Below, piece after piece: positions 7,930 through 17,129 of a DNA stretch of 64,000 nt (the first letter of the stretch is position 1; every line of letters begins with the position of its first letter). The position numbers were made by a program, and so were the translations under genes. Source of the stretch: Pseudomonas tremae (GTDB lineage: Bacteria > Pseudomonadota > Gammaproteobacteria > Pseudomonadales > Pseudomonadaceae). The stretch is taken from positions 208,746 to 272,745 of the forward strand of contig NZ_LJRO01000458.1 of NCBI RefSeq assembly GCF_001401155.1, given 5' to 3'. The notes under the pieces are model-generated. The model worked only from the letters and a program-made list of their open reading frames with translations, made no database searches and was not told where the DNA came from.

Positions 7930-9108
7930 CTATAGCGCATAGCGCCGGCAATGTTCCAGGTAGCCCTGCTCATGACTACCGACCAGTTGAACCACGCTTG
8001 ACCATAACCAGGAGGGAGCGTCGAGGGTCTGGGATCGATTTGTTTGCAGATCCCGGATCCACGCGGTGCGCGTCGCCAGGTCCATCTGCCTGGCGTGCGC
8101 CATGCCTACCACTTTCGCGAGGTATGCGGCTGCCTGCATAGCCTCCTGCTGGGTAAGTTCATCAAGTTCCAGCTTCATATCCTGAGGAAGCAGTTCACGT
8201 ATGAAGAACGAGTGATCCAGCATTCTTACAGCCACCATCCGACTTCCCAAGCCGGGCGAAAGATGCCTGGCACCCTCCACTACTCTTTTGCCATTGTCTC
8301 TGGGCATAGGCGCTCTTGCAGTACGCGGAGCAGCGGCGGCGACCGCTTCCTTGATATCCAGCAGACAGAACTCCTGATCATCTTCATCACCCACGCCCAT
8401 TAATACCGCGTAGCGAAGCAGGCCAAGAGAGCTACAGCCTTTTACCCAATACGCAGAGTCAAGTAATTGCACTCGGTCGTCCTGAGACCTGCCCTTTAGC
8501 GATGTCACCAGCGCATGAATTTCCGCCGTCGAACAGAGCGCTTTAATGGCATCGCGCTCTGCACGCGACAGTGCCCAGAAATGCTTGCCCAGCGGAATGC
8601 TGGGTTGAGTATCTTCAAAGCGTTCCTTGGCAAGGTGCTTCCACGTACGCTGCACCGCGCTGCGCATCCCGGCTTTTACCTGTACCGGGCGATCAGGCTC
8701 TTCATCGCCGTCGCCCAAAAAGGCTTCTTCGTAGCCTTGCATCATCTCTTCCAACATCCGAGCGGTCGTGACCCCAGGCAGGTCCGAGCCGCGCGCAGCT
8801 GTCGCCAACGACAGTCCCAGCCTCACAAGGTCGTGAGCAGGATTGCCGATCACAGCCTGATCAAGGTCGCGTATGTGCATATCGATGCGCCCTTTTGAAT
8901 CTCCCGTTGGCCCCAGATTACCGGCATGGCAATCGCCGCAAATCCAGACCGGCGGGCCGCTGGGCAAACGTCTGCCTGACTGGCTGTGGAGCCACTCGTA
9001 AAACTGAGCGGTGTTGCCTCGCACGAACGCATGTGCAGAGCGGGCCATCTTGAGATTGCGCAGATCGGTCAGGGGTTTATGGCGTGCGTTGGGGCGAGGC
9101 GTTTTCAT
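7930..9108 (-). CDS. DUF2252 family protein (kinase-like fold)
   Basis: This 392-residue protein has typical DUF2252 elements: an N-terminal KMARSAHAFVRGNTAQFY, then VWICGDCHAGNLGP and MHIRDLDQAVIGNPAHDLVRLGLSL, where H, D and D residues resemble those of aminoglycoside-phosphotransferase-like kinases. The start at 9108 gives a basic N-terminus; a downstream start would cut into the conserved region. Biochemical role is not established for the family. No signal peptide, so cytoplasmic. It is a stand-alone gene. Confidence 0.8.
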   Translation of the reverse strand: MKTPRPNARHKPLTDLRNLKMARSAHAFVRGNTAQFYEWLHSQSGRRLPSGPPVWICGDCHAGNLGPTGDSKGRIDMHIRDLDQAVIGNPAHDLVRLGLSLATAARGSDLPGVTTARMLEEMMQGYEEAFLGDGDEEPDRPVQVKAGMRSAVQRTWKHLAKERFEDTQPSIPLGKHFWALSRAERDAIKALCSTAEIHALVTSLKGRSQDDRVQLLDSAYWVKGCSSLGLLRYAVLMGVGDEDDQEFCLLDIKEAVAAAAPRTARAPMPRDNGKRVVEGARHLSPGLGSRMVAVRMLDHSFFIRELLPQDMKLELDELTQQEAMQAAAYLAKVVGMAHARQMDLATRTAWIRDLQTNRSQTLDAPSWLWSSVVQLVGSHEQGYLEHCRRYAL

Positions 9109-9423
9109 CGGAAAACCTTGAAGAGAGTTATTTCATTGACTCGCGAGGCCAGTGGAATGTTTCAAGATATTTCAAATTTATTGCACTGTGCGCCAAGCAC
9201 GGCGGGAGATGCTGCCCTGACAAAGAGTCAGCGGATGAGAATGCAGTTGTACCGAGATGTCTGGGGCCTTGTGAGTCTGGTCTTTGTATGGCGTGATTGC
9301 CCCTGTTTATCTATGAGTGGAATGACAAATGCACCACAGACAACGTGTTCGAGACGCGAGACAAAAACTCTCGGAAGCCGGATTGGCGACTAAGCAAACA
9401 CTGATGATCAGGGAACCGAGTTG
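9109..9423. other. Divergent intergenic region, no gene seen
   Basis: This region lies between two divergent genes (DUF2252 and the metallophosphoesterase) and must contain both promoters. I find no RNA gene, strong hairpin or clear binding site in it. Confidence 0.4.
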
Positions 9424-10548
9424 ATGTTTCACGTTATGTTCAGCCTGCCTTGCCTGTACGTTATCCTGCGTTATTTATTGCCGATGCCTTGGGCACTGTC
9501 GTCGCGAATAGCCGTCGGCACGCTGCTTGTTCTCGCCTCGCAATATCACCTGTATTGTCGGTTCTCCTCCGGCAGCGTGTTCTCGCCGGAATTTCCGCGC
9601 TATGTGGTTATGCTCTTCAACTGGGCATTTGGCGCGATCCTGTTACTTGCCGTGCTGCAAATCATTGTCGACCTCGGCACAGTGCTGACAATGCTGATTC
9701 GGCGCCAACGGCTGGCTGTTCCAGCAAAAGTGCGTTACAGCATCGGGGTCGCAGCACTGCTGCTCGCTGCAATCGGTGTCCAGCAGGCAGTGCGCGTGCC
9801 GCCCATCAAGGATATCGATATCGCAGTCAGAAACCTTCCCCCGCAATTTGAGGGCTATAAGGTATTGCAACTGACTGACATGCACATCAGTCGCCTGTTT
9901 GATGCGCCGTGGACACAAGCGGTGGTGAAAGAATCGAACGCCTTGGGTGTCGATCTTATTGTCATCACGGGAGATCTTATCGACGGCTCGCTCAGCAACA
10001 GGAAGCTGGATATCGATGCATTGCGTGATCTGCGTGCGCCGGATGGCGTTTATGTCATACCCGGTAACCACGAGTATTTCTTCGACAACAAAGCATGGAT
10101 GCAGCACTTCGTTTCGTTGGGGATGATACCGCTGGCGAACAGTCACACATTCATTGAGCATGACGGTGCCCGAATTGCACTGGCTGGCGTCACGGATTTA
10201 ACTGCACCTAAAACAGGGTTTCCCGCCCCCGACGTTCAAAAAGCCATAGCTGGAATAGCGAAGGATACGCCGATCATTTTGCTCGACCATCAACCAAGGA
10301 ACGCGCGCGCGGCTTCAGTTCAAGGCGTGGCTGTGCAGCTGTCCGGACATACCCACGGCGGGATGATTTTTGGTATTCATCGACTTTTGGCAATGGCAAA
10401 CGGCGGCTTTGTATCAGGGCTTTATGACGTTGCCGGAATGCAACTGTACGTCAACAACGGCACTGCGCTCTGGCCGGGGTTTGCCATCCGCCTCGGCAAA
10501 CCGTCGGAGCTGACACGCATCACCCTTCGACGAGCGCCGGACGCTTAG
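9424..10548 (+). CDS. Membrane-anchored metallophosphoesterase (YaeI/YkuE-like)
   Basis: The ATG at 9424 is preferred to the TTG three bases earlier. Three or four hydrophobic helices occupy about the first 130 residues. A calcineurin-like metallophosphoesterase domain follows with all core motifs: LQLTDMHIS, ITGDLIDGS, IPGNHEYF, LLDHQP and SGHTHGGM. These supply the two-metal site. Family members hydrolyse phosphodiesters; related enzymes act on lipid intermediates such as UDP-diacylglucosamine, and here the substrate is unknown. The active site probably faces the periplasm. Single-gene unit. Confidence 0.85.
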   Translation: MFHVMFSLPCLYVILRYLLPMPWALSSRIAVGTLLVLASQYHLYCRFSSGSVFSPEFPRYVVMLFNWAFGAILLLAVLQIIVDLGTVLTMLIRRQRLAVPAKVRYSIGVAALLLAAIGVQQAVRVPPIKDIDIAVRNLPPQFEGYKVLQLTDMHISRLFDAPWTQAVVKESNALGVDLIVITGDLIDGSLSNRKLDIDALRDLRAPDGVYVIPGNHEYFFDNKAWMQHFVSLGMIPLANSHTFIEHDGARIALAGVTDLTAPKTGFPAPDVQKAIAGIAKDTPIILLDHQPRNARAASVQGVAVQLSGHTHGGMIFGIHRLLAMANGGFVSGLYDVAGMQLYVNNGTALWPGFAIRLGKPSELTRITLRRAPDA

Positions 10549-10678
10549 TCAGAGGGATAGACTAATAAACTGAAGCAGTATACGACCGGGCCAGGGTACA
10601 AACTAATGACGCGGTACAGAGCGGATAGACCAAGGCATTCAAGCCTTCGCCCTGTATCGAGCTTTTTGCGCCCTGCCC

Positions 10679-11701
10679 TCAACTTCGGTCGAAATCGATC
10701 AACACTTTTCCTACGTGGTTCGCCGCTGCGAAATAGGCATAGGCCGCAGGTGCATCATCGAACGTGAAGGTCTTGGCGACCACGGTTTCGATACGGTTCG
10801 CTTCGACTGCGCGAATGAGGTCGACGAACATCTTGCGGCTACCGTTAGCGATGCCTCGGATTGTCACGTTCTTGATGATAAGGGACAGGTAGTCGGGAAT
10901 CGGAGAGTGCTGGCCGGGCGTCACACCTATAACTGCAATCCGTCCGTTGACGGCGGCAGCGGCAAGCGACTGGCCCAAAGTGTCCTGACCTCCTGTTTCT
11001 ACAACGATGTCGGCTCCGGCGTTATCGCTCAGGGCCATGACCTGCGCAGCCCAGTCAGGGTGTTTGCGGTAATTGATAGTGATGTCCGCGCCCAACTGGC
11101 GGGCAATGTCCAGTTTCTCGTCACTTGACGATGTGATCGCCACCCGGGCACCGTGAAGCTTGGCAAGCTTCAGCGCGGCCAGAGCCACCCCGCCAGTACC
11201 CAGACAAAGAACAAGCTCGCCCGGTTTAAGCTTGCAAACCTCTATCAGAGCGTTCCAGGCGGTCAGACCGGCAGAGGCAAGCGCGGCGACATCCTTGTCT
11301 GCCAACGAGCCCGGCACTCGAATCAGTGCAGCTGCGGGTAGTACGAGCTTTTCAGCTAGCCAGCCGTCATGCGTCACGCCGACATCATGAGCAAAAACGC
11401 TAGTCCGGAATTCGCCCTCCAGCCAATCAGGGAAGTGACCGCAGATGACTCGGTCGCCAGGTTTGACCTGGTTGACGCCCTCGCCCACAGCAATGACCTC
11501 ACCTACACCTTCGGACATGGGAATGCGCTCGGGAGACTGTATGGGACCGTATACACCTCGAAGAATTTGAACGTCCCGGCTGATCAGGCTCACCATGCGA
11601 GGCGCCACAACGGCTTCTCCAGGCCCGGCAATCGGCTCGGGGCGAGTAGTAGGGGTCAGAGAAGCCAGGCCTTGTTGAAGCCCGATCTGAAAAGCTTTCA
11701 T
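10679..11701 (-). CDS. Zinc-independent MDR alcohol dehydrogenase/quinone reductase-like oxidoreductase
   Basis: The 340-residue protein has a GroES-like N-terminal domain and a Rossmann NAD(P) domain with VLCLGTGGVALAALKLAKLHGARVAITSSS at about 165-195. The zinc ligands of classical alcohol dehydrogenases are missing (LISRDVQILRG replaces the Cys-containing loop). It therefore fits the zinc-free NAD(P)-dependent branch. Cofactor binding is clear; the substrate is not. No neighbouring gene suggests a pathway. Confidence 0.85.
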   Translation of the reverse strand: MKAFQIGLQQGLASLTPTTRPEPIAGPGEAVVAPRMVSLISRDVQILRGVYGPIQSPERIPMSEGVGEVIAVGEGVNQVKPGDRVICGHFPDWLEGEFRTSVFAHDVGVTHDGWLAEKLVLPAAALIRVPGSLADKDVAALASAGLTAWNALIEVCKLKPGELVLCLGTGGVALAALKLAKLHGARVAITSSSDEKLDIARQLGADITINYRKHPDWAAQVMALSDNAGADIVVETGGQDTLGQSLAAAAVNGRIAVIGVTPGQHSPIPDYLSLIIKNVTIRGIANGSRKMFVDLIRAVEANRIETVVAKTFTFDDAPAAYAYFAAANHVGKVLIDFDRS

Positions 11702-11931
11702 TAGAATAATCCTTGTACCATCAGCGCAAAACCAGACGTGTATCGCGCCTCGTAAATGTCATTACAGCTTGGCTGAAGGCTGCGCGGCTTCAGCTTTACT
11801 GCCTACACCATACCTGCTCTTGGCTTGGTCGCAAGTACAGCAAGCAGCTTGTGACGCATGCCTGCGCCATTAAACAAGGGCTCGTAGAGCGTTTTTGGAG
11901 AGTGGCATTCATTGTTCGCCGGGACTGTGCG

Positions 11932-12291
11932 TTACCACAAAATGACAGGGAATATGTCGCTTGGTGTATTGATCACATACGACTCCAGTCCATTGTTCTC
12001 GGGAAAGATTTTAAGGATCATTCCCCGGTTGAATGCAACAGTCAAAATGGCAAATTCGTCAATTGAAATGCGTTCTACATCGACATTGAGGAAATCAAAA
12101 AACAAAGGGCTGGTGGCCACATCTTCTCCATGCCCCCACCTGCCCACGCCATTGATTTCGCAAAAAAACGAGCACTGAATCATTACGCTGGCGACGTCGC
12201 CAAAAAGCAGTACCTGAGCGCCCACCCCGACAGTGACACCCGTGAGTGCTGAAGGAAGCATTTCGGCCAAGTCCGAGTTATTGATCATCAT
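11932..12291 (-). CDS. Hypothetical protein, possible DUF6188-like
   Basis: Start uncertain: ATG 12291 or 12288 fits better than the upstream ATG 12357, whose extra 22 residues look non-conserved. The protein is beta-rich: LTGVTVGVGAQVLLFGD, VMIQCSFFCEING, then ILTVAFNRGMILKIFPENNGLESYVI. This pattern of two beta sheets ending in a YESW-like stretch resembles DUF6188 proteins, some of which sit near toxin or immunity genes. I do not see a toxin partner. It lies alone between the MDR dehydrogenase and the GGDEF-EAL gene. Confidence 0.5.
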   Translation of the reverse strand: MMINNSDLAEMLPSALTGVTVGVGAQVLLFGDVASVMIQCSFFCEINGVGRWGHGEDVATSPLFFDFLNVDVERISIDEFAILTVAFNRGMILKIFPENNGLESYVINTPSDIFPVILW

Positions 12292-12521
12292 GCTGCGTGC
12301 CCGTTCTAAAGATGATGGTGTCCGGGCCTTCCTGTGCCCGGTTACCGGATGACCCATTCTGGCTGGCGAGTCGAAACAACGCGCAGGCTATTGAGCCTTT
12401 AGCGGAATATGCCTACACCATTTGAGCGACAAGACCGCCTGCTCGTCAGGTATCTGGGCATAGCGAAAGAAATATACCCGTCTCATCATTTTGGACGAGT
12501 CTTCGGTTCAAGACTGAATAA

Positions 12522-14117
12522 CTACACGGCACTTGCCCTGACCGGCCTGGCTGGCACACTCATCGCCAGCAGCGCTTTCACCTGAGCCAAGGGTAGCGGC
12601 TTTCCAAACAGGTAGCCTTGGGCAAAGTCGCATTTATTGATGGCCAGCCAGTCCGCCAACTGCTCATGCTCTACTCCCTCGGCGGTAATTTTCATGCGCA
12701 AGCTCTTACCCAAGGCAAGGATGGCTTTGACCATTTCATTCTGGTTATCCAGAGACGTATCAAAGAAAGACCTGTCGATCTTGATTTTGTCGATGGCCAG
12801 CTTGGTCAAGTGATAAAGCCCTGAATAACCCGTCCCGAAATCGTCCAGTGCAACGCTCACTCCCATTGCGCGTAAACGTTCCAGGTTCAAGCGGGCGCTG
12901 TTCATGTTGGCCACCAGAGCGTTTTCCGTCACTTCCACTTCCAGACGACTCAACGGAAATCTGCCTTCGCTGGCCAGTTGCTCGAGCCATTCGGGAAAGT
13001 CGAGGTTTTCGATCATCAGCGAAGTGACATTGATTGACAGTGTGAAGTCGCTAGGCCAGTCAAGCGCATGATCGAAGGCCTGCACTAACAGACTCTCGGT
13101 AAGTTGCTTGATCAGCCCCAGCTGTTCCGCCACGGGTATGAAGTCCATTGGCATGATGATGCCCCGCTCGGGGTGCAGCCATCGTGCCAGCAGCTCGAAC
13201 CCCGAGAGGCGTTGTTCGGGAAGACTGACGATAGGCTGATAAAACGGCTGAATATGTTTCTCTTCAATCGCATGCCTCAGTTCCTGCGCGAATAGCTCCT
13301 GCAGGCGTTGTTCGCGCTCAAAACTGACCTCGTAGAAGTGAAACGAGGCTCGGCCGCCGCTCTTGCCTCGATACATCGCGCTGTCGGCACGCTGCAGCAG
13401 GATGTCTGCATCTGAACCGTCCAGTGGCGAAACGGCAACGCCCAAAGAAGCACTGAGGGCCACACGTGACACACTTGTCCTGGACGCTGCAATTTTTGAC
13501 AGAACGCTTTCAGCGAGTGTCGCCAGTTCCACCTGGCTGAAATTACCGCTTACCGCCAGACCGAACTCGTCCCCTCCCAGCCGCGCCACGGAAGCCTGTA
13601 ACCCTGCAGTTGCCTCGCGCAGACTTTCTGCAACGGCACAAATAGCGGCGTCTCCCACGGCATGCCCGTGGGTATCGTTTATTAACTTGAATTTATCCAG
13701 ATCGATCAGGAAGACGGCGGTCTGCATAGATGTTTCCTGTAAGCGCGCGACCAGTTGCTCATGAAACACCCGACGATTAAGCAGACCGGATAACGGGTCG
13801 TGACGGGCCAGCGAATCGCTGAGTGTCTGCGAGGCCAGCAAGTCGTTGTAGCTGCCCTGCAATCGTTGCATCAGACGTTTCAGCAGTATGAACGGAACGA
13901 CCATCGACAACAGCGCAAACCCGGTCGACGTCAATACAAAGCGCCAACGTTCGGCGTTTTCGAAGTCTGAATCGTAAGGCAGGTTCATGGTGTACATGGC
14001 CAGGGCTTCAAGTTTGAACTCCCACACCACTGCCAACAGGAATAGAGAAAACAAGTAAAGCCACAACACGGTGTACAGGTATTTACGAACCGTTCGCGGA
14101 TCGCGGGTAAATGACAT
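12522..14117 (-). CDS. GGDEF-EAL cyclic-di-GMP protein
   Basis: This 531-residue inner-membrane protein has two N-terminal membrane helices (about residues 13-32 and 58-80) bracketing a short periplasmic loop. A GGDEF domain follows with intact LGGDEF (about residue 185), then an EAL domain. No RxxD product-inhibition site is seen five residues before GGDEF. The EAL signature reads ELL (GFELLARW), but the other catalytic elements are kept: TEN, DDFGTGYSG, KIDRSF and AEGVE. It could make or degrade cyclic-di-GMP; residues suggest both are possible. It is next to a PAS-chemoreceptor, but separate promoters are likely. Confidence 0.9.
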   Translation of the reverse strand: MSFTRDPRTVRKYLYTVLWLYLFSLFLLAVVWEFKLEALAMYTMNLPYDSDFENAERWRFVLTSTGFALLSMVVPFILLKRLMQRLQGSYNDLLASQTLSDSLARHDPLSGLLNRRVFHEQLVARLQETSMQTAVFLIDLDKFKLINDTHGHAVGDAAICAVAESLREATAGLQASVARLGGDEFGLAVSGNFSQVELATLAESVLSKIAASRTSVSRVALSASLGVAVSPLDGSDADILLQRADSAMYRGKSGGRASFHFYEVSFEREQRLQELFAQELRHAIEEKHIQPFYQPIVSLPEQRLSGFELLARWLHPERGIIMPMDFIPVAEQLGLIKQLTESLLVQAFDHALDWPSDFTLSINVTSLMIENLDFPEWLEQLASEGRFPLSRLEVEVTENALVANMNSARLNLERLRAMGVSVALDDFGTGYSGLYHLTKLAIDKIKIDRSFFDTSLDNQNEMVKAILALGKSLRMKITAEGVEHEQLADWLAINKCDFAQGYLFGKPLPLAQVKALLAMSVPARPVRASAV

Positions 14118-14279
14118 AAGGGCTACGCTCGAGGGACTGCGGGTGCTACGGCTATAAACAAGTTATCGCTAGTCAAGCGTCAGGTTTGAAGACAAACGGT
14201 CCCACGCCGAGCGCTGACCAGGCATGGCCCCAGGGAGTACGATTAACGTGGCCCCCGGAGCCGATCAGTCAGCGTGCAA

Positions 14280-15596
14280 TTAATTCGAGCGCTGACTGAC
14301 AAAACGACTGACTGCCCTTACTACAGTATTGGCGCCCTGCTGGATCTCCTGAATGACACGGTCGGCGTCGTTGGCCAATACCAGTGCTTCGGAAGCCTGC
14401 TCAGTGCTGCGCACGATCACGCTGACCGCTTCTGAAGCCAGGCTTTGGTTGGTCTTAACCACATTTACAATTTCTTCCGCCGCCTTTGTGGTGCGCGAGG
14501 CCAACTGCCGCACTTCGTCAGCGACGACTGCGAACCCCCTACCCTGTTCGCCTGCGCGGGCGGCCTCGATGGCGGCGTTCAACGCGAGCAAGTTGGTTTG
14601 CTCGGCGATCCCGCTGATGGTTTTTATGATCGTCCCGATCACCTGACTTTGAGAGTCAAGTGCCTCGATGCCCCGCGTGGCCTCTTCCATCGAAATCGTC
14701 AGCTGGCCGAGCATTTGAAGCGTGTCGTTGATGACTTTTCGACCTTGCTGTGCGCTTGTGTCAGTGTCGATAGATGTCTGATAGGCCATCTCCGACGCTT
14801 CGGCGACGGCTTTCTCACGTTCAACCTGTTCAGTAATAACTGTCGCAAACTTGGCGATCTTATAGAGTTTGCCGTTTGCGTCGGTGATAGGGTTATAAGA
14901 TGCTTCAAGCCATACATCGCGGCCAGACTTGTCGACCCGGCGAAAACGGTTGACGATGAATTCACCGCGCCGCAGTCTTTCCCAGAACTGGGTATAAGCA
15001 TCAGAACTGGACTCTTCAGGCAGACAAAAAATCTTGTGATGCTTGCCTTTTATCTGATTAAGCTCGTAGCCCATCGCTTTCAGAAAGTTGTTATTGGCGC
15101 CAATGACAATTCCATCAAGGGTGAAGTCGATCACGGCGGTAGAGCGCTGCAAGGCATTGACGAGGGCCTCGTTTTCACGCGATGCCTCGATCGTCCGCGT
15201 TAGAACGCTCGAGTACAACGTGATCTGTTCGATGCCGCCTGTTTCATTTTTGAAGGGTACGACCACTGTCCTCAGCCAGACCCTGGCACCTGTCTTACTG
15301 ATCAGCCGCAAGGTGCCACTGAAGTGCTTGCCTTCCCGAATCGCAGTCAAGGCGCGCTTCTGATGAACATCACCGCTTAGCTCTGGCGGGCTCAGTTCAG
15401 AAAGGTTGCGCCCGACAATCTCGCTTTGTGAGTAGCTCATTTCCGTTTCAAACAGACCGTTGACGTTCTGCACCTTGCCCGAGGCATCCAGAACGACGGC
15501 AACAGTCTCCAGATTGAGGATTTGCCCGGCTTGTTCAAGCATGGCGAGGCGGCGCTCCAATGCCTTGTTGGTGTTTTTCAAATGCGTGTTGAACAT
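14280..15596 (-). CDS. Soluble PAS-PAS methyl-accepting chemotaxis protein (BdlA/Aer-like)
   Basis: This 438-residue protein has no membrane helices. Two PAS domains (about residues 20-130 and 145-255; SFQ/VWLRTVVVP and VWLEASYNPI strands) are followed by an MCP signalling hairpin with the highly conserved tip IAEQTNLLALNAAIEAARAGEQGRGFAVVADEVR split across about residues 330-365. The layout and size resemble BdlA, the P. aeruginosa biofilm dispersion sensor, and Aer-type energy sensors that bind heme or FAD. Ligand is unknown. The adjacent GGDEF-EAL gene fits a role in motility-to-sessile control. Confidence 0.88.
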   Translation of the reverse strand: MFNTHLKNTNKALERRLAMLEQAGQILNLETVAVVLDASGKVQNVNGLFETEMSYSQSEIVGRNLSELSPPELSGDVHQKRALTAIREGKHFSGTLRLISKTGARVWLRTVVVPFKNETGGIEQITLYSSVLTRTIEASRENEALVNALQRSTAVIDFTLDGIVIGANNNFLKAMGYELNQIKGKHHKIFCLPEESSSDAYTQFWERLRRGEFIVNRFRRVDKSGRDVWLEASYNPITDANGKLYKIAKFATVITEQVEREKAVAEASEMAYQTSIDTDTSAQQGRKVINDTLQMLGQLTISMEEATRGIEALDSQSQVIGTIIKTISGIAEQTNLLALNAAIEAARAGEQGRGFAVVADEVRQLASRTTKAAEEIVNVVKTNQSLASEAVSVIVRSTEQASEALVLANDADRVIQEIQQGANTVVRAVSRFVSQRSN

Positions 15597-15889
15597 TGCG
15601 ACTATCCGGGACAGTTTGGGTTGTAATCTTGATCGGTCATGAAACCGAAACCTTTAGCGCGCTTAACAAACTAATATCGAAAAAGACAGATAGAACTTCC
15701 AAGGCTTAGTTTGGGATCCAAATTGTCTTTTATTCGTATGGCAAAGTTTTCTTTATGACGAACCGTGTATCTGCTGATGAATCAAGTTACCGGTCAGTGG
15801 TCGACCCTTTTTGCCAGTCTGAACAATAGCTGAAGAGAAGATTGACATCGTTTGCATATTGCTGAACGGTAAGATAGAGGCTTTTACGC

Positions 15890-16336
15890 ATGCCAGAACC
15901 TCACATCCGTCCCCTTGCACTTTGCATCTTCCACCGTCGCGGAAAAATATTGGTCAACCAATTCTACGACGCCGTCGAAAAGCGAACCCTTTTCCGTCCG
16001 ATTGGCGGTGGCATCGAGTTTGGTGAACGAAGCATCGATGCCATCGTCCGAGAAGTGCATGAAGAGTTGGGTCTTTCGATCAGCAACGTTCGATTGATTG
16101 GCACGTTGGAAAGCATTTTTACCTACGCGGGCATGCGAGGACATGAGATCGTCCAGGTCTATGATGCAAGGTTTGAAGATGCAGCAGTTTACGAGAAGCC
16201 CTGGCTGGAGGGCCTTGAAAGCGATGGTTCACCTTTCAAGGCGACATGGCATCCGGTTTCCAGCTTCACCGCTACATCTGCGCTGGTGCCTGAAGGCCTG
16301 TCCGAACTGCTCAGAAAATCTTGCCTGCTGGACTGA
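15890..16336 (+). CDS. NUDIX hydrolase
   Basis: The 148-residue protein has a full Nudix box starting at about residue 39: GGGIEFGERSIDAIVREVHEELG, of which G, E, R-E and E-E-x-G are the metal and catalytic residues. Such enzymes hydrolyse a nucleoside diphosphate linked to another group; the exact substrate cannot be told. The 293-bp region upstream, divergent from the chemoreceptor, holds its promoter; I see no other feature there. Confidence 0.88.
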   Translation: MPEPHIRPLALCIFHRRGKILVNQFYDAVEKRTLFRPIGGGIEFGERSIDAIVREVHEELGLSISNVRLIGTLESIFTYAGMRGHEIVQVYDARFEDAAVYEKPWLEGLESDGSPFKATWHPVSSFTATSALVPEGLSELLRKSCLLD

Positions 16337-16499
16337 GTGTCCAGACGAAAGGCAGCGTTTCCTGGCTGGCCCCTAGCGCATATATTGGCGCTGGATAGGT
16401 GCTTTGTACGGAAGTCTGCGCTCTACCTGATGTTGTTGCTGACGCTAAGTTGCAATGAGTTAGGGATACAGAAGTGCCAGTTTCAATTCTCACGATTTT

Positions 16500-17129
16500 C
16501 TACACCCCCTCATTCAACCGCCGCAAAAACTCTTCCCGCCGTTCTCTGTCAGCGCCCTCCTTCGCCAACAACTCAGGCAACAACTCAGTCGCCTGTTGTG
16601 GGCTCAAGATAAACACCCCGTCGTCATCGCCAATCGCGATATCGCCCGGGTTCACAATCACTTCACCTATATTGATCGGCCCATTGAGTTCGCCGTTTTC
16701 CCCGAGGCTTCGGGTCGTGACGGCGCTGACGCTTCGGCTGAACACCGGCAGGCGATGTTCGCGCAGGGCGGCGACGTCAGTGACTGCACCGGACACCACC
16801 ACGCCGGCCACACCTTTGATAAGGCCGGCCAAGGTGCGCAGTTCGCCCCAGCAGGCGCAATGCTCGTCGCCGACGCATTCGATCACCAGCACGTCGCCGG
16901 GAAGGCTGTTGAGCAGTGCGTCGCGAAGGATGCTGCCGTCGGGCAGTTGGACTTTTACGGTAACCACGTTGCCGACCAGTCGAGCACCGTCGAACAAGGG
17001 GCTGATCCCGCGTAGATAACCGCTGTCGGTAAGATGGCCGATGGTGGAGGCAGAGATGCCCTGAAATTGGGCTATGACCGCGTCACTGAGCTGTTGCTGA
17101 CGGTGTGAAATCTGTTTGTTCATCGACAT
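16500..17129 (-). CDS. RraA-like protein at the end of the achromobactin operon
   Basis: ATG 17129 is chosen for its GAGG site 7 bases upstream; ATG 17123, which overlaps the preceding stop as ATGA, is the alternative. The fold is RraA/HMG-aldolase-like: ISASTIGHLTDSGYLRGI, ARLVGNVVTVKV, GDVLVIEC, WGELRTLAGLIKGVAGVVVSGAVTDVAAL and IGDDDGVFIL. The G-x-L/E-x-R..D type residues that bind metal and 2-oxo acid in the aldolases appear in part (E..R and D). Relatives are 4-hydroxy-4-methyl-2-oxoglutarate aldolases/oxaloacetate decarboxylases or RNase E inhibitors. In a citrate/2-oxoglutarate siderophore operon, a 2-oxo acid role is attractive but unproved. Confidence 0.8.
   Translation of the reverse strand: MSMNKQISHRQQQLSDAVIAQFQGISASTIGHLTDSGYLRGISPLFDGARLVGNVVTVKVQLPDGSILRDALLNSLPGDVLVIECVGDEHCACWGELRTLAGLIKGVAGVVVSGAVTDVAALREHRLPVFSRSVSAVTTRSLGENGELNGPINIGEVIVNPGDIAIGDDDGVFILSPQQATELLPELLAKEGADRERREEFLRRLNEGV

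Noticed and set aside
9109..9423. RNA gene in the DUF2252/phosphoesterase gap
   Set aside because: No tRNA-like, riboswitch-like or strong hairpin structure was recognised.
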